From contig WNKP01000002.1 in assembly GCA_009797885.1 (NCBI GenBank), positions 1-64,000 on the forward strand: a DNA stretch of 64,000 nt, given 5' to 3'. The stretch comes from Flavobacteriaceae bacterium GF1. Its GTDB lineage: Bacteria > Bacteroidota > Bacteroidia > Flavobacteriales > Flavobacteriaceae. Under the pieces are notes generated by a model, which was not told the origin of the DNA, did not search any database, and saw only the letters and a list, made by a program, of their open reading frames with translations. The stretch's first letter is position 1. Each line of letters opens with the position of its first letter. Position numbers and translations under genes: made by a program. This document shows, one piece after another, positions 43,832 to 52,976 of this stretch.

Positions 43832-46800
43832 GTGTTTTACAAAAACAAATGGTACGATTTTCCTCAAAATAGTCTCAAATTCATCGTGCCCTTTTTTTTG
43901 TGTTGCGCTACCTCAATTACCCATTCCCAAGAAACCAAGTACCTTTCAAAAGATTCCACTTCTTTACGAAAAGCGATACGACTAATAGAGCGAAACGAAC
44001 CGTACCACTTTTTTTACAACTCCACCATTATCGATGGTGGAAAACGGGTTTTCTTAAAACCCTACTCCAATATCAGGGAACTTTTAGATGGGCTGTTCAA
44101 GGATAGTATGGTGGGCTATCGAATTTTGGACAATACCATAATTCTTTTCCGAGAGGACAAATCCCAACTGGCCGATACAATGGAAGAAAGCCTTTGGACC
44201 GTGAGATTCAAGATTTTTGATGGCCTGTCCAATGAGCCACTTTTGGGAGCTTTGGTACAGTCAAAGAATAAAAGGATAAGCGGTGTATCCAATCATGAGG
44301 GTACGCTTTCTATTTCCTTTTATTCGGAGAAAGACGAGCTGCCGCTTAACGTGCGTTATTTGGGATATCGTTCCGTAGATACCCTTATTTCTTTACCAAA
44401 GGTCTCGAAATCGATTTCGTTAGCATTGATTCCCGAAACTTTTGAGCTATCTGAAGTTATTGTCAATGCCAGAGTGAAAAAAAACCTTAAAGAAGTAAAT
44501 GCCCAAAAAAATGCAATCAATCAGATACAGGTATTGGCATCGGATACCAAAGATAGACTGCCAGACCAGAATATGGGTGAGGCCTTACAACGTATGACAG
44601 GCACTACAATTGGCCGCAGTTATGGTGAGGGTAATACAGTGGCAATACGCGGAACCCCTATTAGTTATACCACTATACAGTACAATGGTGAAAACTTACC
44701 AACTGCAGAAATAGAAGGACGAAGAAATACGATAGTGGCGGGCATCGGAGTGGATCAATCAGAAAACGTTCAAGTGATTAAGACTAAAACGCCAGATACT
44801 GATGGTGATGCCATCGGGGGATCTGTGAACTTGATTCCAGTGTTTTCATTGTCCAAAGGGCTGGCATTGAAAGCCGAATTGGGCAGTGGCTACAATAACC
44901 TTTCAAAAGGTTATAATCTCACAGGAATGCTCACTTTGGAAAAACGCTATCTGGTTAATGAAAAATATCCTGAAGGTAGGCTTGGTATTAAAGTGGGGGG
45001 TAACTATTACCGCACTGACAACGGGCGCGATCGATTGGAGATTGATTGGGACCGAAAAACACTATCCGATGGTAATCAATCCATTCTGATCAACAACTAT
45101 AATTGGCGTGATTTACAGAACGAGCGTACCCGCTCGGGCTACAACACCTCTATAGATTATAAGCTGCGTGACAATGGCAGGCTATATGCCCATTTGATGT
45201 ACAACAACCTGACAGATGATGAAATCAGGAACAGGATTCGATACCGCCCGTTGCAGGGCAATTACGTCAATGCAACCCGCGTTGACGATGCCAGGGTAGA
45301 ACGTGACTTAAGGGATAGGAGGAAGATACGTAAAAACACTTCCGTCAATTTGGGGATTGATTCTTATATCGGAAACTGGAAATTTGATGCATCTTTCTTT
45401 TATACCATGACGGACCGTACGGACGAATCAATAAGGGCCACATTCGAATTTGAGGATGTTGATTTATTGCTTTCGGAGGTCAATACCGACTATCCCAAAG
45501 TAAACGGGGCAATAGTTGATTTGAACGACGTTTCACTATATACTTTAGAATCGATACGTCCAAGCGACCTACGATCGGTAACCGGCGAAAACTTGGTCTT
45601 TCGTATGGATATCAAAAAGCCCATTAACACCTTTTTGGGGAAGGGTGAACTACAAACGGGACTGAAGTACAGGAAGTTGAAAAACGGTCGTCAACGCTGG
45701 GTTTCTATCTTTGAAAATAGTAGTAGTAATCCCTTGAATCTTTCAACTACGTCCGTATCTGTCCCAGATAATGATTTTATGCAGGGAAACCTCAATTTTG
45801 ATAGTAGAATAGATACCGCCACATTGGTAGATTACTTCGAAGGGAACCAGGCAGAACTTTCAGTGAACCAAAACAGAAGTGCAAGAGTCGTATCAGAATT
45901 CTTTACCAGAGCCGAAGAGGATATTATGGCTGTGTATGCTATGGCCACTTTTAAAGGAAAATCATGGGATGTGCTCACAGGATTGCGATTAGAAAAAAAC
46001 AGAGGAACTTACAGGGCAAACGAAGTGGTGACAAACAATGACGAGTCTCCAGTAATAAACCCCATCGTAAGCCAAAAAGAATATACAATACCATTACCTA
46101 ATTTTCAAGTCAAATATGAGTTGTCGGAACGTTCACAGGCACGATTCGCCCTAACGAATGGATTTACCAGGCCAGAATACAACAGTGTTTCGCCAAGCAG
46201 GGTGATAGACATTGAAGATAGGGAGGTCTTTTTGGGAAATCCAAATCTTAATCCAACCCGTTCAATCAACCTTGATTTGGCGTACGAATACTATTTGGGT
46301 GACATTGGTTATGTATCTGCATCAGGTTTTTATAAACGTATTACAGATTTTATTTATCAGATTGATAGGACAGTGGTCGGTGATGAGTGGGAGAATGCTG
46401 ATAACTTTATCGATTACGAACTGACATCTTTTGAAAATGGCGAATATGCCAATCTCTGGGGTTTGGAACTTACCGCCCAAACACGTCTAAACTTTTTACC
46501 CGGCTTCTTGAAATATTTTTCCGTTTCAGGGAATATAAGTTTAACCCATTCAGAGGCGGTTGCAGAAAGGGGTGAGGTTTTTAGGCTTCCCGGGCAGGCA
46601 CAGAATTTTGGTAATATGATTCTTTCGTATGATAAAAAAGGATTTTCAGCTGGTTTGGCCTTCAATTATATAGATGATTTTGTCTTTTCAATTGGCAATA
46701 CCCGTGAAGAAGACTTTCTTTTCGACAGCCGTTACCAAATAGACGCCAACATATCGCAGAACATCGGGAAGCATTTCAAGATTTATGCTGAGGGCATCAA

Positions 46801-46906
46801 CTTGAGCAACCAGCCTTTGCGTGGTTTTTTTGGTAGTGACCAAAGGGTAAGCGAACTTGAAGTCTATTCCTGGTGGGTGCGTTTTGGTATTGGGTACAAA
46901 TTTTAG
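43832..46906 (+). CDS. TonB-dependent transducer with STN signalling domain
   Basis: 1024 aa, GTG start 3 nt after the fecR stop. Signal peptide to SITHSQ. STN domain (SLRKAIRLIERNEPYHFFYNSTII...VGYRILDNTIILF), then a carboxypeptidase-like domain, then a TonB-Xanth-Caul-type plug (LQRMTGTTIGRSYGEGNTVAIRG) and a barrel ending VRFGIGYKF. It imports a ligand and signals through FecR to the sigma factor. It is a paralogue of the receptor at 37784, which lacks the STN part. Confidence 0.93.
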   Translation: MFYKNKWYDFPQNSLKFIVPFFLCCATSITHSQETKYLSKDSTSLRKAIRLIERNEPYHFFYNSTIIDGGKRVFLKPYSNIRELLDGLFKDSMVGYRILDNTIILFREDKSQLADTMEESLWTVRFKIFDGLSNEPLLGALVQSKNKRISGVSNHEGTLSISFYSEKDELPLNVRYLGYRSVDTLISLPKVSKSISLALIPETFELSEVIVNARVKKNLKEVNAQKNAINQIQVLASDTKDRLPDQNMGEALQRMTGTTIGRSYGEGNTVAIRGTPISYTTIQYNGENLPTAEIEGRRNTIVAGIGVDQSENVQVIKTKTPDTDGDAIGGSVNLIPVFSLSKGLALKAELGSGYNNLSKGYNLTGMLTLEKRYLVNEKYPEGRLGIKVGGNYYRTDNGRDRLEIDWDRKTLSDGNQSILINNYNWRDLQNERTRSGYNTSIDYKLRDNGRLYAHLMYNNLTDDEIRNRIRYRPLQGNYVNATRVDDARVERDLRDRRKIRKNTSVNLGIDSYIGNWKFDASFFYTMTDRTDESIRATFEFEDVDLLLSEVNTDYPKVNGAIVDLNDVSLYTLESIRPSDLRSVTGENLVFRMDIKKPINTFLGKGELQTGLKYRKLKNGRQRWVSIFENSSSNPLNLSTTSVSVPDNDFMQGNLNFDSRIDTATLVDYFEGNQAELSVNQNRSARVVSEFFTRAEEDIMAVYAMATFKGKSWDVLTGLRLEKNRGTYRANEVVTNNDESPVINPIVSQKEYTIPLPNFQVKYELSERSQARFALTNGFTRPEYNSVSPSRVIDIEDREVFLGNPNLNPTRSINLDLAYEYYLGDIGYVSASGFYKRITDFIYQIDRTVVGDEWENADNFIDYELTSFENGEYANLWGLELTAQTRLNFLPGFLKYFSVSGNISLTHSEAVAERGEVFRLPGQAQNFGNMILSYDKKGFSAGLAFNYIDDFVFSIGNTREEDFLFDSRYQIDANISQNIGKHFKIYAEGINLSNQPLRGFFGSDQRVSELEVYSWWVRFGIGYKF

Positions 46907-47001
46907 TTTTCAAATCAATTCCTTCACTTAAGTACCGTAGTCTATTCATACGTAATATATCTCAAATACATGTTTTAAATACGGTATCTAAAACCATTTT
47001 C

Positions 47002-48102
47002 ATGATAAAACTACTGGGCATTATTGCTTTATTTCACTTTTCATTATCCATTCATGCCCAAGTGGGCCAGATAACCGGTGAAGCACAGTTACGGTTATCG
47101 CCTGTTTGGGTGCGTGTTGCCGATGTTAATGGAGAAAAGGGTTCCGTTGAGAGTGCTGAATTCTCACGAGATGGCATGCGTATCGTTACAGGTACTAAAT
47201 TCGATAATAGTGTAATCATGTGGCGTACCAGTGATGGTGCCGAACTTTGGCGCGCCTATGCTTCAGAAGAGATTGAACGGGTAGCTTTTTCACCAGATGA
47301 CAGCATCGTGGCGAGTGTAAGTGAAGACTATCTGATTACCTTTTATGATGCCTATACCGGTAGGGAAATTAGAAGAATTGAGCTTGAAACAGCAGCAGAT
47401 GGTCTCGCATTTGCCAATACAAAGAACATTCTTGTATCCGGTCAAGAAAAAATAAAACAAAAAGACGGTACCGCAATAGGCTACATAAGGGCTTATGATA
47501 CGGAGACTGGAGAATTGATGTACAAAGTAAATCATGGCGAGACCGTGAACGAGATTCAGTTTACCGTAGATGACACCTATTTTTTGAGTGCCGGTATGAA
47601 TTCTGAGGTTAAAATATGGGAAACCGACACTGGCAAATTGATCAGGACCCTCACCCCGGGCCGTGAATTTGGTTTTGTGTGTGGCTTTTTTTCTCCCGAT
47701 GGTAAATATGTAGTGGCCTCAGGTTTTGAGGGGGATATTTTTTTATGGGATTTTGCTACGGGTGAACTGCTTCGTGAATGGAACACCAGTGGGCGTAAGA
47801 TAGAAACCTTGGCTTTTACTACGGATGGACGGTATTTGTTATCGGCTGGCAATGATCCCTACATTCGTGTGTATCGTACTTCGCAAATACTAAATCCAGT
47901 GGGCAAGGTACCCATTGCATATGCTGTACACGCTAACGATCAGGCAGAATATATCGATTTCAATGCCGATAGCAGTTTTTTGACCAGTGCACACCAGGAT
48001 GGTACCGTGCGGTTATGGACATGGATGAGTGAAGACCAAGGGGTCAATGCCATTATGCATAAAGCTGTGAAAAAGACCCAAAGTGATGCCAAGAAGAAGT
48101 AA
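47002..48102 (+). CDS. Exported WD40-repeat beta-propeller protein
   Basis: Start chosen at ATG 47002 (MIKLLGIIALFHFSLSIHAQ signal); 366 aa. At least six WD-like blades are visible, for example SAEFSRDGMRIVTGTKFDNSVIMWRTSDG, VAFSPDDSIVASVSEDYLITFYDAYTG and AHQDGTVRLWTW. A structural or ligand-binding propeller in the periplasm or at the surface. No catalytic motif seen. Follows the transducer by 95 nt and is likely part of its operon. Confidence 0.85.
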   Translation: MIKLLGIIALFHFSLSIHAQVGQITGEAQLRLSPVWVRVADVNGEKGSVESAEFSRDGMRIVTGTKFDNSVIMWRTSDGAELWRAYASEEIERVAFSPDDSIVASVSEDYLITFYDAYTGREIRRIELETAADGLAFANTKNILVSGQEKIKQKDGTAIGYIRAYDTETGELMYKVNHGETVNEIQFTVDDTYFLSAGMNSEVKIWETDTGKLIRTLTPGREFGFVCGFFSPDGKYVVASGFEGDIFLWDFATGELLREWNTSGRKIETLAFTTDGRYLLSAGNDPYIRVYRTSQILNPVGKVPIAYAVHANDQAEYIDFNADSSFLTSAHQDGTVRLWTWMSEDQGVNAIMHKAVKKTQSDAKKK

Positions 48103-48249
48103 GGGTAAAATAACCATGCCTTTCAACTTAAATGTAATTGATATAGCATAGAAGGTTTTGTTCATTTTTCAATTGTGATTACAATGATAGAAACTTGAAT
48201 TTTCACCTATTTGAGAAAAAGAAAGTTTGAACCTAAAAAGATTCTGTAA

Positions 48250-48855
48250 ATGAAAATATTGGGTATTGCCGCCAATTTTTATGAAAGGGAAGCGCCACGG
48301 CAACCACTGCCAAAAGACCTCAACGTTTTTGTCAAAGCGCCATCATCACTGGCGAAAGGAAAAGTTTTTCATTACCCAAGATGGAGCCAAAACGTCTGGC
48401 ACGAGATGGAACTAGTGCTTAGAATCGGTAAAAAACTCAAAAACGTATCGGAAAAGGAAGCCACCAACGTCTTTGACGGAATAGCTTTAGGGATGGATTG
48501 GACTGCAAAAGACCTGCAATTGAAAGCTAAGGAAAAAGGTTGGCCGTGGGCTTTTGCCAAAGGGTTTGACGAAGCCACTTTCATCTCTGATTTTTTTCCT
48601 GTGGATACCTTTGGTGATGTACGCCAGCTAGACTTGACCTTTGTTATAAACAAAAAAGTAGCGGAGCAGGGTAATCTTCGTGACCTAAAGGCCAATTTTG
48701 AACAAATCATTTCCTATTGTTCTAAGTTCACCACGCTCTATCCTGGCGATTTGATAATGACAGGGGCACCCCCGTCACCAGGACCCATTCAAATTGGTGA
48801 TGTCTGTGAAGGATATATTGGAGACCATAAACTATTGGATTTTAAAGTAGTGTAA
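48250..48855 (+). CDS. Fumarylacetoacetate-hydrolase-family enzyme
   Basis: 201 aa, a short form like YcgM/fumarylpyruvate hydrolase. Metal ligands: two Glu in WHEMELVLRIGK and Asp in LGMDWTAKDLQ. Later MTGAPPSPGPIQIGD is the conserved C-terminal loop. Members cleave C-C bonds in 2,4-diketo acids. In the non-phosphorylating L-fucose/L-rhamnose routes a family member splits 2,4-diketo-3-deoxy acids, which fits a pathway with aldonate dehydratases (inference). The next gene starts 3 nt after its stop. Confidence 0.88.
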   Translation: MKILGIAANFYEREAPRQPLPKDLNVFVKAPSSLAKGKVFHYPRWSQNVWHEMELVLRIGKKLKNVSEKEATNVFDGIALGMDWTAKDLQLKAKEKGWPWAFAKGFDEATFISDFFPVDTFGDVRQLDLTFVINKKVAEQGNLRDLKANFEQIISYCSKFTTLYPGDLIMTGAPPSPGPIQIGDVCEGYIGDHKLLDFKVV

Positions 48856-48858
48856 TAC

Positions 48859-50433
48859 ATGCGTATTCTAGTTTTTGTTATAACCATATTCTGCTTTACT
48901 TCATGTAAAAAAGAGACTAAAAAAGTGGATTTGGTAGCTGGAGCAGCATTGTATGAAGTAAAATGTGCCGTATGCCATCAGTTGGATGGTAATGGTATTA
49001 AGGGAGTGCATCCTCCTGTTTCCAATACACCATGGGTCAATGGAAGCAAAGAGCGTCTCATCAATATTGTACTTCACGGATTAGAGGAACGCATACACGT
49101 TAAGGGAGAGATTTATGACAATGTAATGCCCGCAATCCCAACACTTACGGATGAAGAGATTTCCAATGTGCTAAGTTATGTGCGAAATAGTTTTGGGAAT
49201 GAGGCCGCCAATATTACAATGGAGGAAGTGTCGGTGGTGAGGGCTGGCAAATCCTTAAACGAACCTTTGGACCTTTCTACCGTGTCCCCTGTTACCGATT
49301 ATGCCAACCGAAAACGTAAAGAACGCGTAGAAAGCAGGGTGGGTAGTGCTTACAAAGAAAAAAAGTTGCGATTGGACCAGATTGACGTTCCCGAAGGTTT
49401 TGTAATCGAGGTTTTTGCAGAGGGTTTGGAAAATCCAAGATCGCTAGCTCTAGGTGAAAATGGAACCGTATTCGTTGGTTCTCGGCGCAACGAAACTGAT
49501 TTTATCTATGCTATCCGCGATGTGGATTCAGATGGTAAGGCAGATAGTGTTCAAAAAATTTCAAATGGATTAGAATGGAATCCAATGGGAGTAGCCATGC
49601 TCGGTAAAGATTTGTACGTGGCGGAAATCCATAGAATAGTACGTTTCCGGAACATCGAGGATTACTTGGACAATCCTCCAGTTCCCGAACTTGTTTTCAA
49701 CTATCCGCCAGAAAAGAAGCATGGTGACAAGTACATTCGTTTTGGGCCAGATGGTAAACTATATGTGCCTGTGGGTGCTCCATGTAACGTGTGTTTGGAA
49801 AAGAACCCGATTTTCTCCTCGATCACAAGAATAACACCAGAGGGTACGGATTTTGAAATTGTTGCCCATGGCGTGCGAAATAGTAGGGGATATGATTGGC
49901 ATCCCAACACTGGAAAACTTTGGTTTAGCGATAATGGAAGGGATCTTATGGGGGATGACCTACCCCCATGCGAAATCAATGTAATGCAACGCGAAGGAGA
50001 CCACTACGGATTTCCCTTTTGGCACGGAAACAATATCAAAGATCCCGATTATGGGGATAAAAGACCCTCAACGGATTTTGTTCACACCACCTTTGACCTT
50101 GTAGCGCATGCCGCACCCGTTAGCTTGAAGTTTTATACGGGAGAAATGTTTCCAAAAGAATACCGGAATTCCATATTGGTATCGGAACATGGTTCTTGGA
50201 ACAGGACCAAAAAACAAGGTTATCGCATAATGAAACTGACGGAGAGGGATGGAAAAGTCACTTCTTATGAACCTTTTATCACTGGATGGCTCAACGAATC
50301 CAAGAACGATGCTTGGGGAAGACCGGTTGATATTCTTCAACTTCCCGACGGGTCGTTGCTATTGAGTGATGACTACGCCGGTGTTATCTATCGCGTAAGC
50401 TATTCCAGGAAAACCACAAAAGGGGGAGATTAG
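48859..50433 (+). CDS. Cytochrome c-PQQ-type sugar dehydrogenase fusion lipoprotein
   Basis: 524 aa. Lipoprotein signal VITIFCFTSC (Cys 16). Cytochrome c domain with heme site C36-x-x-C39-H40 (CAVCHQ) and axial Met90 (VMPAIPTL). Then a six-bladed propeller of the soluble glucose/sorbosone dehydrogenase (GSDH) type from about residue 165: VPEGFVIEVFAEGLENPRSL, YIRFGPDGKLYVPVG, AHGVRNSRGYDWHP, VSEHGSWNRTKKQGYR. It would oxidise an aldose or lactol and pass electrons to its own heme. Cofactor and substrate are not proven. Confidence 0.85.
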   Translation: MRILVFVITIFCFTSCKKETKKVDLVAGAALYEVKCAVCHQLDGNGIKGVHPPVSNTPWVNGSKERLINIVLHGLEERIHVKGEIYDNVMPAIPTLTDEEISNVLSYVRNSFGNEAANITMEEVSVVRAGKSLNEPLDLSTVSPVTDYANRKRKERVESRVGSAYKEKKLRLDQIDVPEGFVIEVFAEGLENPRSLALGENGTVFVGSRRNETDFIYAIRDVDSDGKADSVQKISNGLEWNPMGVAMLGKDLYVAEIHRIVRFRNIEDYLDNPPVPELVFNYPPEKKHGDKYIRFGPDGKLYVPVGAPCNVCLEKNPIFSSITRITPEGTDFEIVAHGVRNSRGYDWHPNTGKLWFSDNGRDLMGDDLPPCEINVMQREGDHYGFPFWHGNNIKDPDYGDKRPSTDFVHTTFDLVAHAAPVSLKFYTGEMFPKEYRNSILVSEHGSWNRTKKQGYRIMKLTERDGKVTSYEPFITGWLNESKNDAWGRPVDILQLPDGSLLLSDDYAGVIYRVSYSRKTTKGGD

Positions 50434-50494
50434 ATTCCTATTATCCCAGACCAGCTATCTAGCCAGTAGGTATGAGAAGTGCATCAATACCAAA

Positions 50495-50527
50495 AAAAGC
50501 CCCATCCAACAAATTGAATAGGGCTTT
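50495..50527. terminator. Bidirectional terminator between convergent operons
   Basis: AAAAAAAGCCCC...GGGCTTT hairpin between the PQQ-type dehydrogenase stop and the convergent enolase stop. A-rich on the left side and T-rich on the right, suitable for both directions. Confidence 0.75.
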
Positions 50528-50549
50528 GCACTTGAAAAAAACTAACTGA

Positions 50550-51773
50550 TTAAACCCTATATTTTTTTACTAGTGATGGGTCGGGGTCCATTCCCAGACC
50601 AACTACTGTGGGAGCATCTATCATACCGTTCTTTATAGGAAATGGTTGTAGTGTAGGATTGAAATCCCTTGCTTTGGCAGGATAGGTCTCCAATATTTTG
50701 GCATTGGGTATTGAAGCGAGGGCGTGCACATTCATATGTGCATATCCGTGGGGAGCTATCTCAATATGATAAGCAGAACAAACTGCTGCAATTTTTCGCA
50801 TCTCTGTAAGTCCACCACCTTTAATAGTGTCGATGTTGACGATATCGCAAGAATGGTTTTCCACCAAATCCCTGGCACCCCATCTCGTGTATTCATTTTC
50901 GCCGGCTACGATTGGTATGTTCAGTTCTTCCCTTACCTCGGCATTTCCGCGCCAATCGTCCGGGGCCACGGGTTCCTCAAACCAATACAAATCAAGGTCC
51001 TCTACCATTTTGCCAAACCGGATTGCTTCATAGGCCGTGTCGTAGCCGTTGTTGGCGTCTACCATCACCCTTGCGTCATTACCTAACGCTTTAACCACTT
51101 CTTTTACTCGTTGGGCATCTTTCTTGGCATCTAGAAAACCTACCTTCATCTTTACCACATTGTATCCCTCTTTAACATAGCCTTCCATTTCTTTTACCAA
51201 ATCCGTATTGGTCTTTCCTTCGGCATAATAACCCCCGGCGGCATAAACAGGGATTTGCTCCCTAAAATTTCCCAATACCTTATGTACGGGAAGTTGTAGG
51301 GCCTTTCCAACGATATCCCAAACACAGAGGTCTACGGAGCCTATGGCGTGTATCTCCTTTCCTTTGGCAACGGGCTTCCTATTGTGAAAGAACATATGAT
51401 GCCAAACCTGTTCCGTGTTCATCAAGTTGAGCCCTTTGATTTTTTTAGCAAATCCCAGAGTGGTCGAAGAGACCCCTTTCATACCGGACCAACCGATGAT
51501 ACCTTCGTTGGTGGTTATTTTTAAAAACGAACTGGTGGGATATCCTCCTCCGGAAGACTTGATAGCATTCCAGGTCTTCGGCGTTTTTTTGGGAAACCTT
51601 AGCTTAACGATTTCCACATCTTTAACGCTAATGTATTGTATAGCATCTTTAACAGAACTTTTAAGGCTGGGCTCCACATACTCCGTATAACGTTCACCGG
51701 CCATGGCCGGACTTGCCATCAGTGCTCCTGCCCCGAGTCCCAGGTTTTTAAGGAATTTTCTTCGTTGTTCCAT
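50550..51773 (-). CDS. Tat-exported enolase-superfamily enzyme (third copy)
   Basis: Start at ATG 51773 (MEQRRKFLKNLGLGAGALM, twin-arginine signal), 407 aa. It has KMKVGF (Lys), VDANNGYDTA (Asp), FEEPVAP (Glu), AGENEYTRWGARDLV (Glu), NIDTIKGGG (Asp) and APHGYAHMNVHALA (His). KxK and the PHG ending place it nearer to galactonate/fuconate-type MR enzymes than the tandem pair at 35-37 kb. Probably dehydrates or epimerises a sugar acid in the periplasm. The 189-bp gap to the permease gene holds only a fragmentary frame. Confidence 0.85.
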   Translation of the reverse strand: MEQRRKFLKNLGLGAGALMASPAMAGERYTEYVEPSLKSSVKDAIQYISVKDVEIVKLRFPKKTPKTWNAIKSSGGGYPTSSFLKITTNEGIIGWSGMKGVSSTTLGFAKKIKGLNLMNTEQVWHHMFFHNRKPVAKGKEIHAIGSVDLCVWDIVGKALQLPVHKVLGNFREQIPVYAAGGYYAEGKTNTDLVKEMEGYVKEGYNVVKMKVGFLDAKKDAQRVKEVVKALGNDARVMVDANNGYDTAYEAIRFGKMVEDLDLYWFEEPVAPDDWRGNAEVREELNIPIVAGENEYTRWGARDLVENHSCDIVNIDTIKGGGLTEMRKIAAVCSAYHIEIAPHGYAHMNVHALASIPNAKILETYPAKARDFNPTLQPFPIKNGMIDAPTVVGLGMDPDPSLVKKYRV

Positions 51774-51961
51774 TAAATAGTTTAGAATAATACGTAAACT
51801 AGGATACTTACCCTTAACGAGGATTTTTTTTCGAAATAGCAGATTAGGATTGCATCTTTTTAGACGTATACAGGACCCCCCTTTGATTCCAGTTTTCTTC
51901 TCCTGGACATTCTTTAGGATGTGCATTGGAATTCCAATGCTTTACCTGGATAAACAATATC

Positions 51962-52795
51962 TCACAATAGCCCAAATACCATTTTAAAGCATAAGGCTCC
52001 CATGACCACACCGAATACGATCCGTAAACTATTTGCGGAGGCTTTTTGTGCAACTTTCACACCAAGTGGTGCCCCGAATAAAATCCCAAGGGAAATTGGA
52101 GCAACCAGGCTCAAAGAGATATACCCAAATTGATTGGGAAGAATAGCATCAATGACCATTGTAGAAAAGATATTGAGATAGCTTAAGCTCACTGCAGTGG
52201 CCAGTAGTGTGATGACCCCAATGGATATGGAACTTGCTTTTTTAATTGCCATTTTGAACAGATCCGCTAAGGCCGGTATAACAATAATACCACCACCAAA
52301 ACCGGACATTGCAGTGGTGGCGCCTGTGAGGATTCCAACTGCGGCAAAGGCACTTTTCAGTTTGGAAGCCTTGGGTTTCCCATGCGATTCCGAACCTATG
52401 TTCCGATAAAAAAGAAAACGAATGGAAACCAATAGTACCAAGAAAGCGAAGAGTATATCAAAATACAGTTTATTGTACCATTGCGCGTTTTTCACCACTT
52501 CCGACAAACAAAAGCCTACTATGGCTGCTGGAACACCAATCCAAAGGGTTTCTTTATAATGAAAGTTTCGAATTCTTAATTGACGGTAACTTACAAAGAG
52601 CCCATTGAACACAGTAATGGCCAAGGAGTGCGCAATAATGAATTTTACCGCTTCCTGTGATTCAATAGCGTATTTCATAAAAAGCATATCGAATGCAGGT
52701 ATCAGTATTACATTTCCGCCGGTTCCCAACAATCCGGAGTAAAAACCGGTGGCCATACCCAGAAGAACCAGTACTAAAAGTAGCTCTAAACCCAT
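51962..52795 (-). CDS. TauE/SafE-type anion permease
   Basis: 277 aa with about 8 hydrophobic helices. N-terminal GLLGTGGNVILIPAF and mid-protein AMSGFGGGIIVIPALADL are the repeated glycine-rich motifs of the TauE/SafE family. Members export sulfite or sulfoacetate, or move other small anions. With a sulfatase in the locus, export of sulfate/sulfite is possible; transport of a sugar acid is the alternative. Confidence 0.82.
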   Translation of the reverse strand: MGLELLLVLVLLGMATGFYSGLLGTGGNVILIPAFDMLFMKYAIESQEAVKFIIAHSLAITVFNGLFVSYRQLRIRNFHYKETLWIGVPAAIVGFCLSEVVKNAQWYNKLYFDILFAFLVLLVSIRFLFYRNIGSESHGKPKASKLKSAFAAVGILTGATTAMSGFGGGIIVIPALADLFKMAIKKASSISIGVITLLATAVSLSYLNIFSTMVIDAILPNQFGYISLSLVAPISLGILFGAPLGVKVAQKASANSLRIVFGVVMGALCFKMVFGLL

Positions 52796-52941
52796 ATAAG
52801 AAACCGTTTGTTTACAGCCATGTTTTCGGGTAAAAGACGGTTGAGGTAGTCCATTATGGAGTAGTTTGCGGTATTATCATGATAAAGGATTCTGGTAAAA
52901 TCATTGGTCAATAGAAAGTCCCGAGTGACAAAGTTTTTCAT
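52786..52941 (-). pseudogene. uxaC (uronate isomerase) N-terminal remnant
   Basis: ATG at 52941 encodes MKNFVTRDFLLTNDFTRILY, HDNTANYSIMDYLNRLLPEN and MAVNKRF, then a stop at 51 aa. UxaC normally begins with a DDFLL...LYHDYAK...PIIDYHCHLPPxxIAxNKRF pattern. The alignment is continuous, but the DYHCHL metal motif is DYLNRL and the remaining 400 residues are gone. It lies between the lacI gene and the permease, the usual setting of uronate operons. A relic of a glucuronate/galacturonate isomerase route. Confidence 0.7.
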
Positions 52942-52976
52942 GAAGTTTCTTTCTCTAGCTTTGCTTGGCACAAAAA

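Noticed and set aside
37784-46906. Canonical SusC/SusD starch-type locus
   Set aside because: Neither receptor is followed by a SusD-like lipoprotein, and the plugs are of the TonB-Xanth-Caul type.
51844-51961. Fragment of another protein between the third enolase and the permease
   Set aside because: A short frame reading VKHWNSNAHPKECPGEENWN looks protein-like, but it has no start of its own outside the permease gene and no recognisable family, so it was not listed as a gene.
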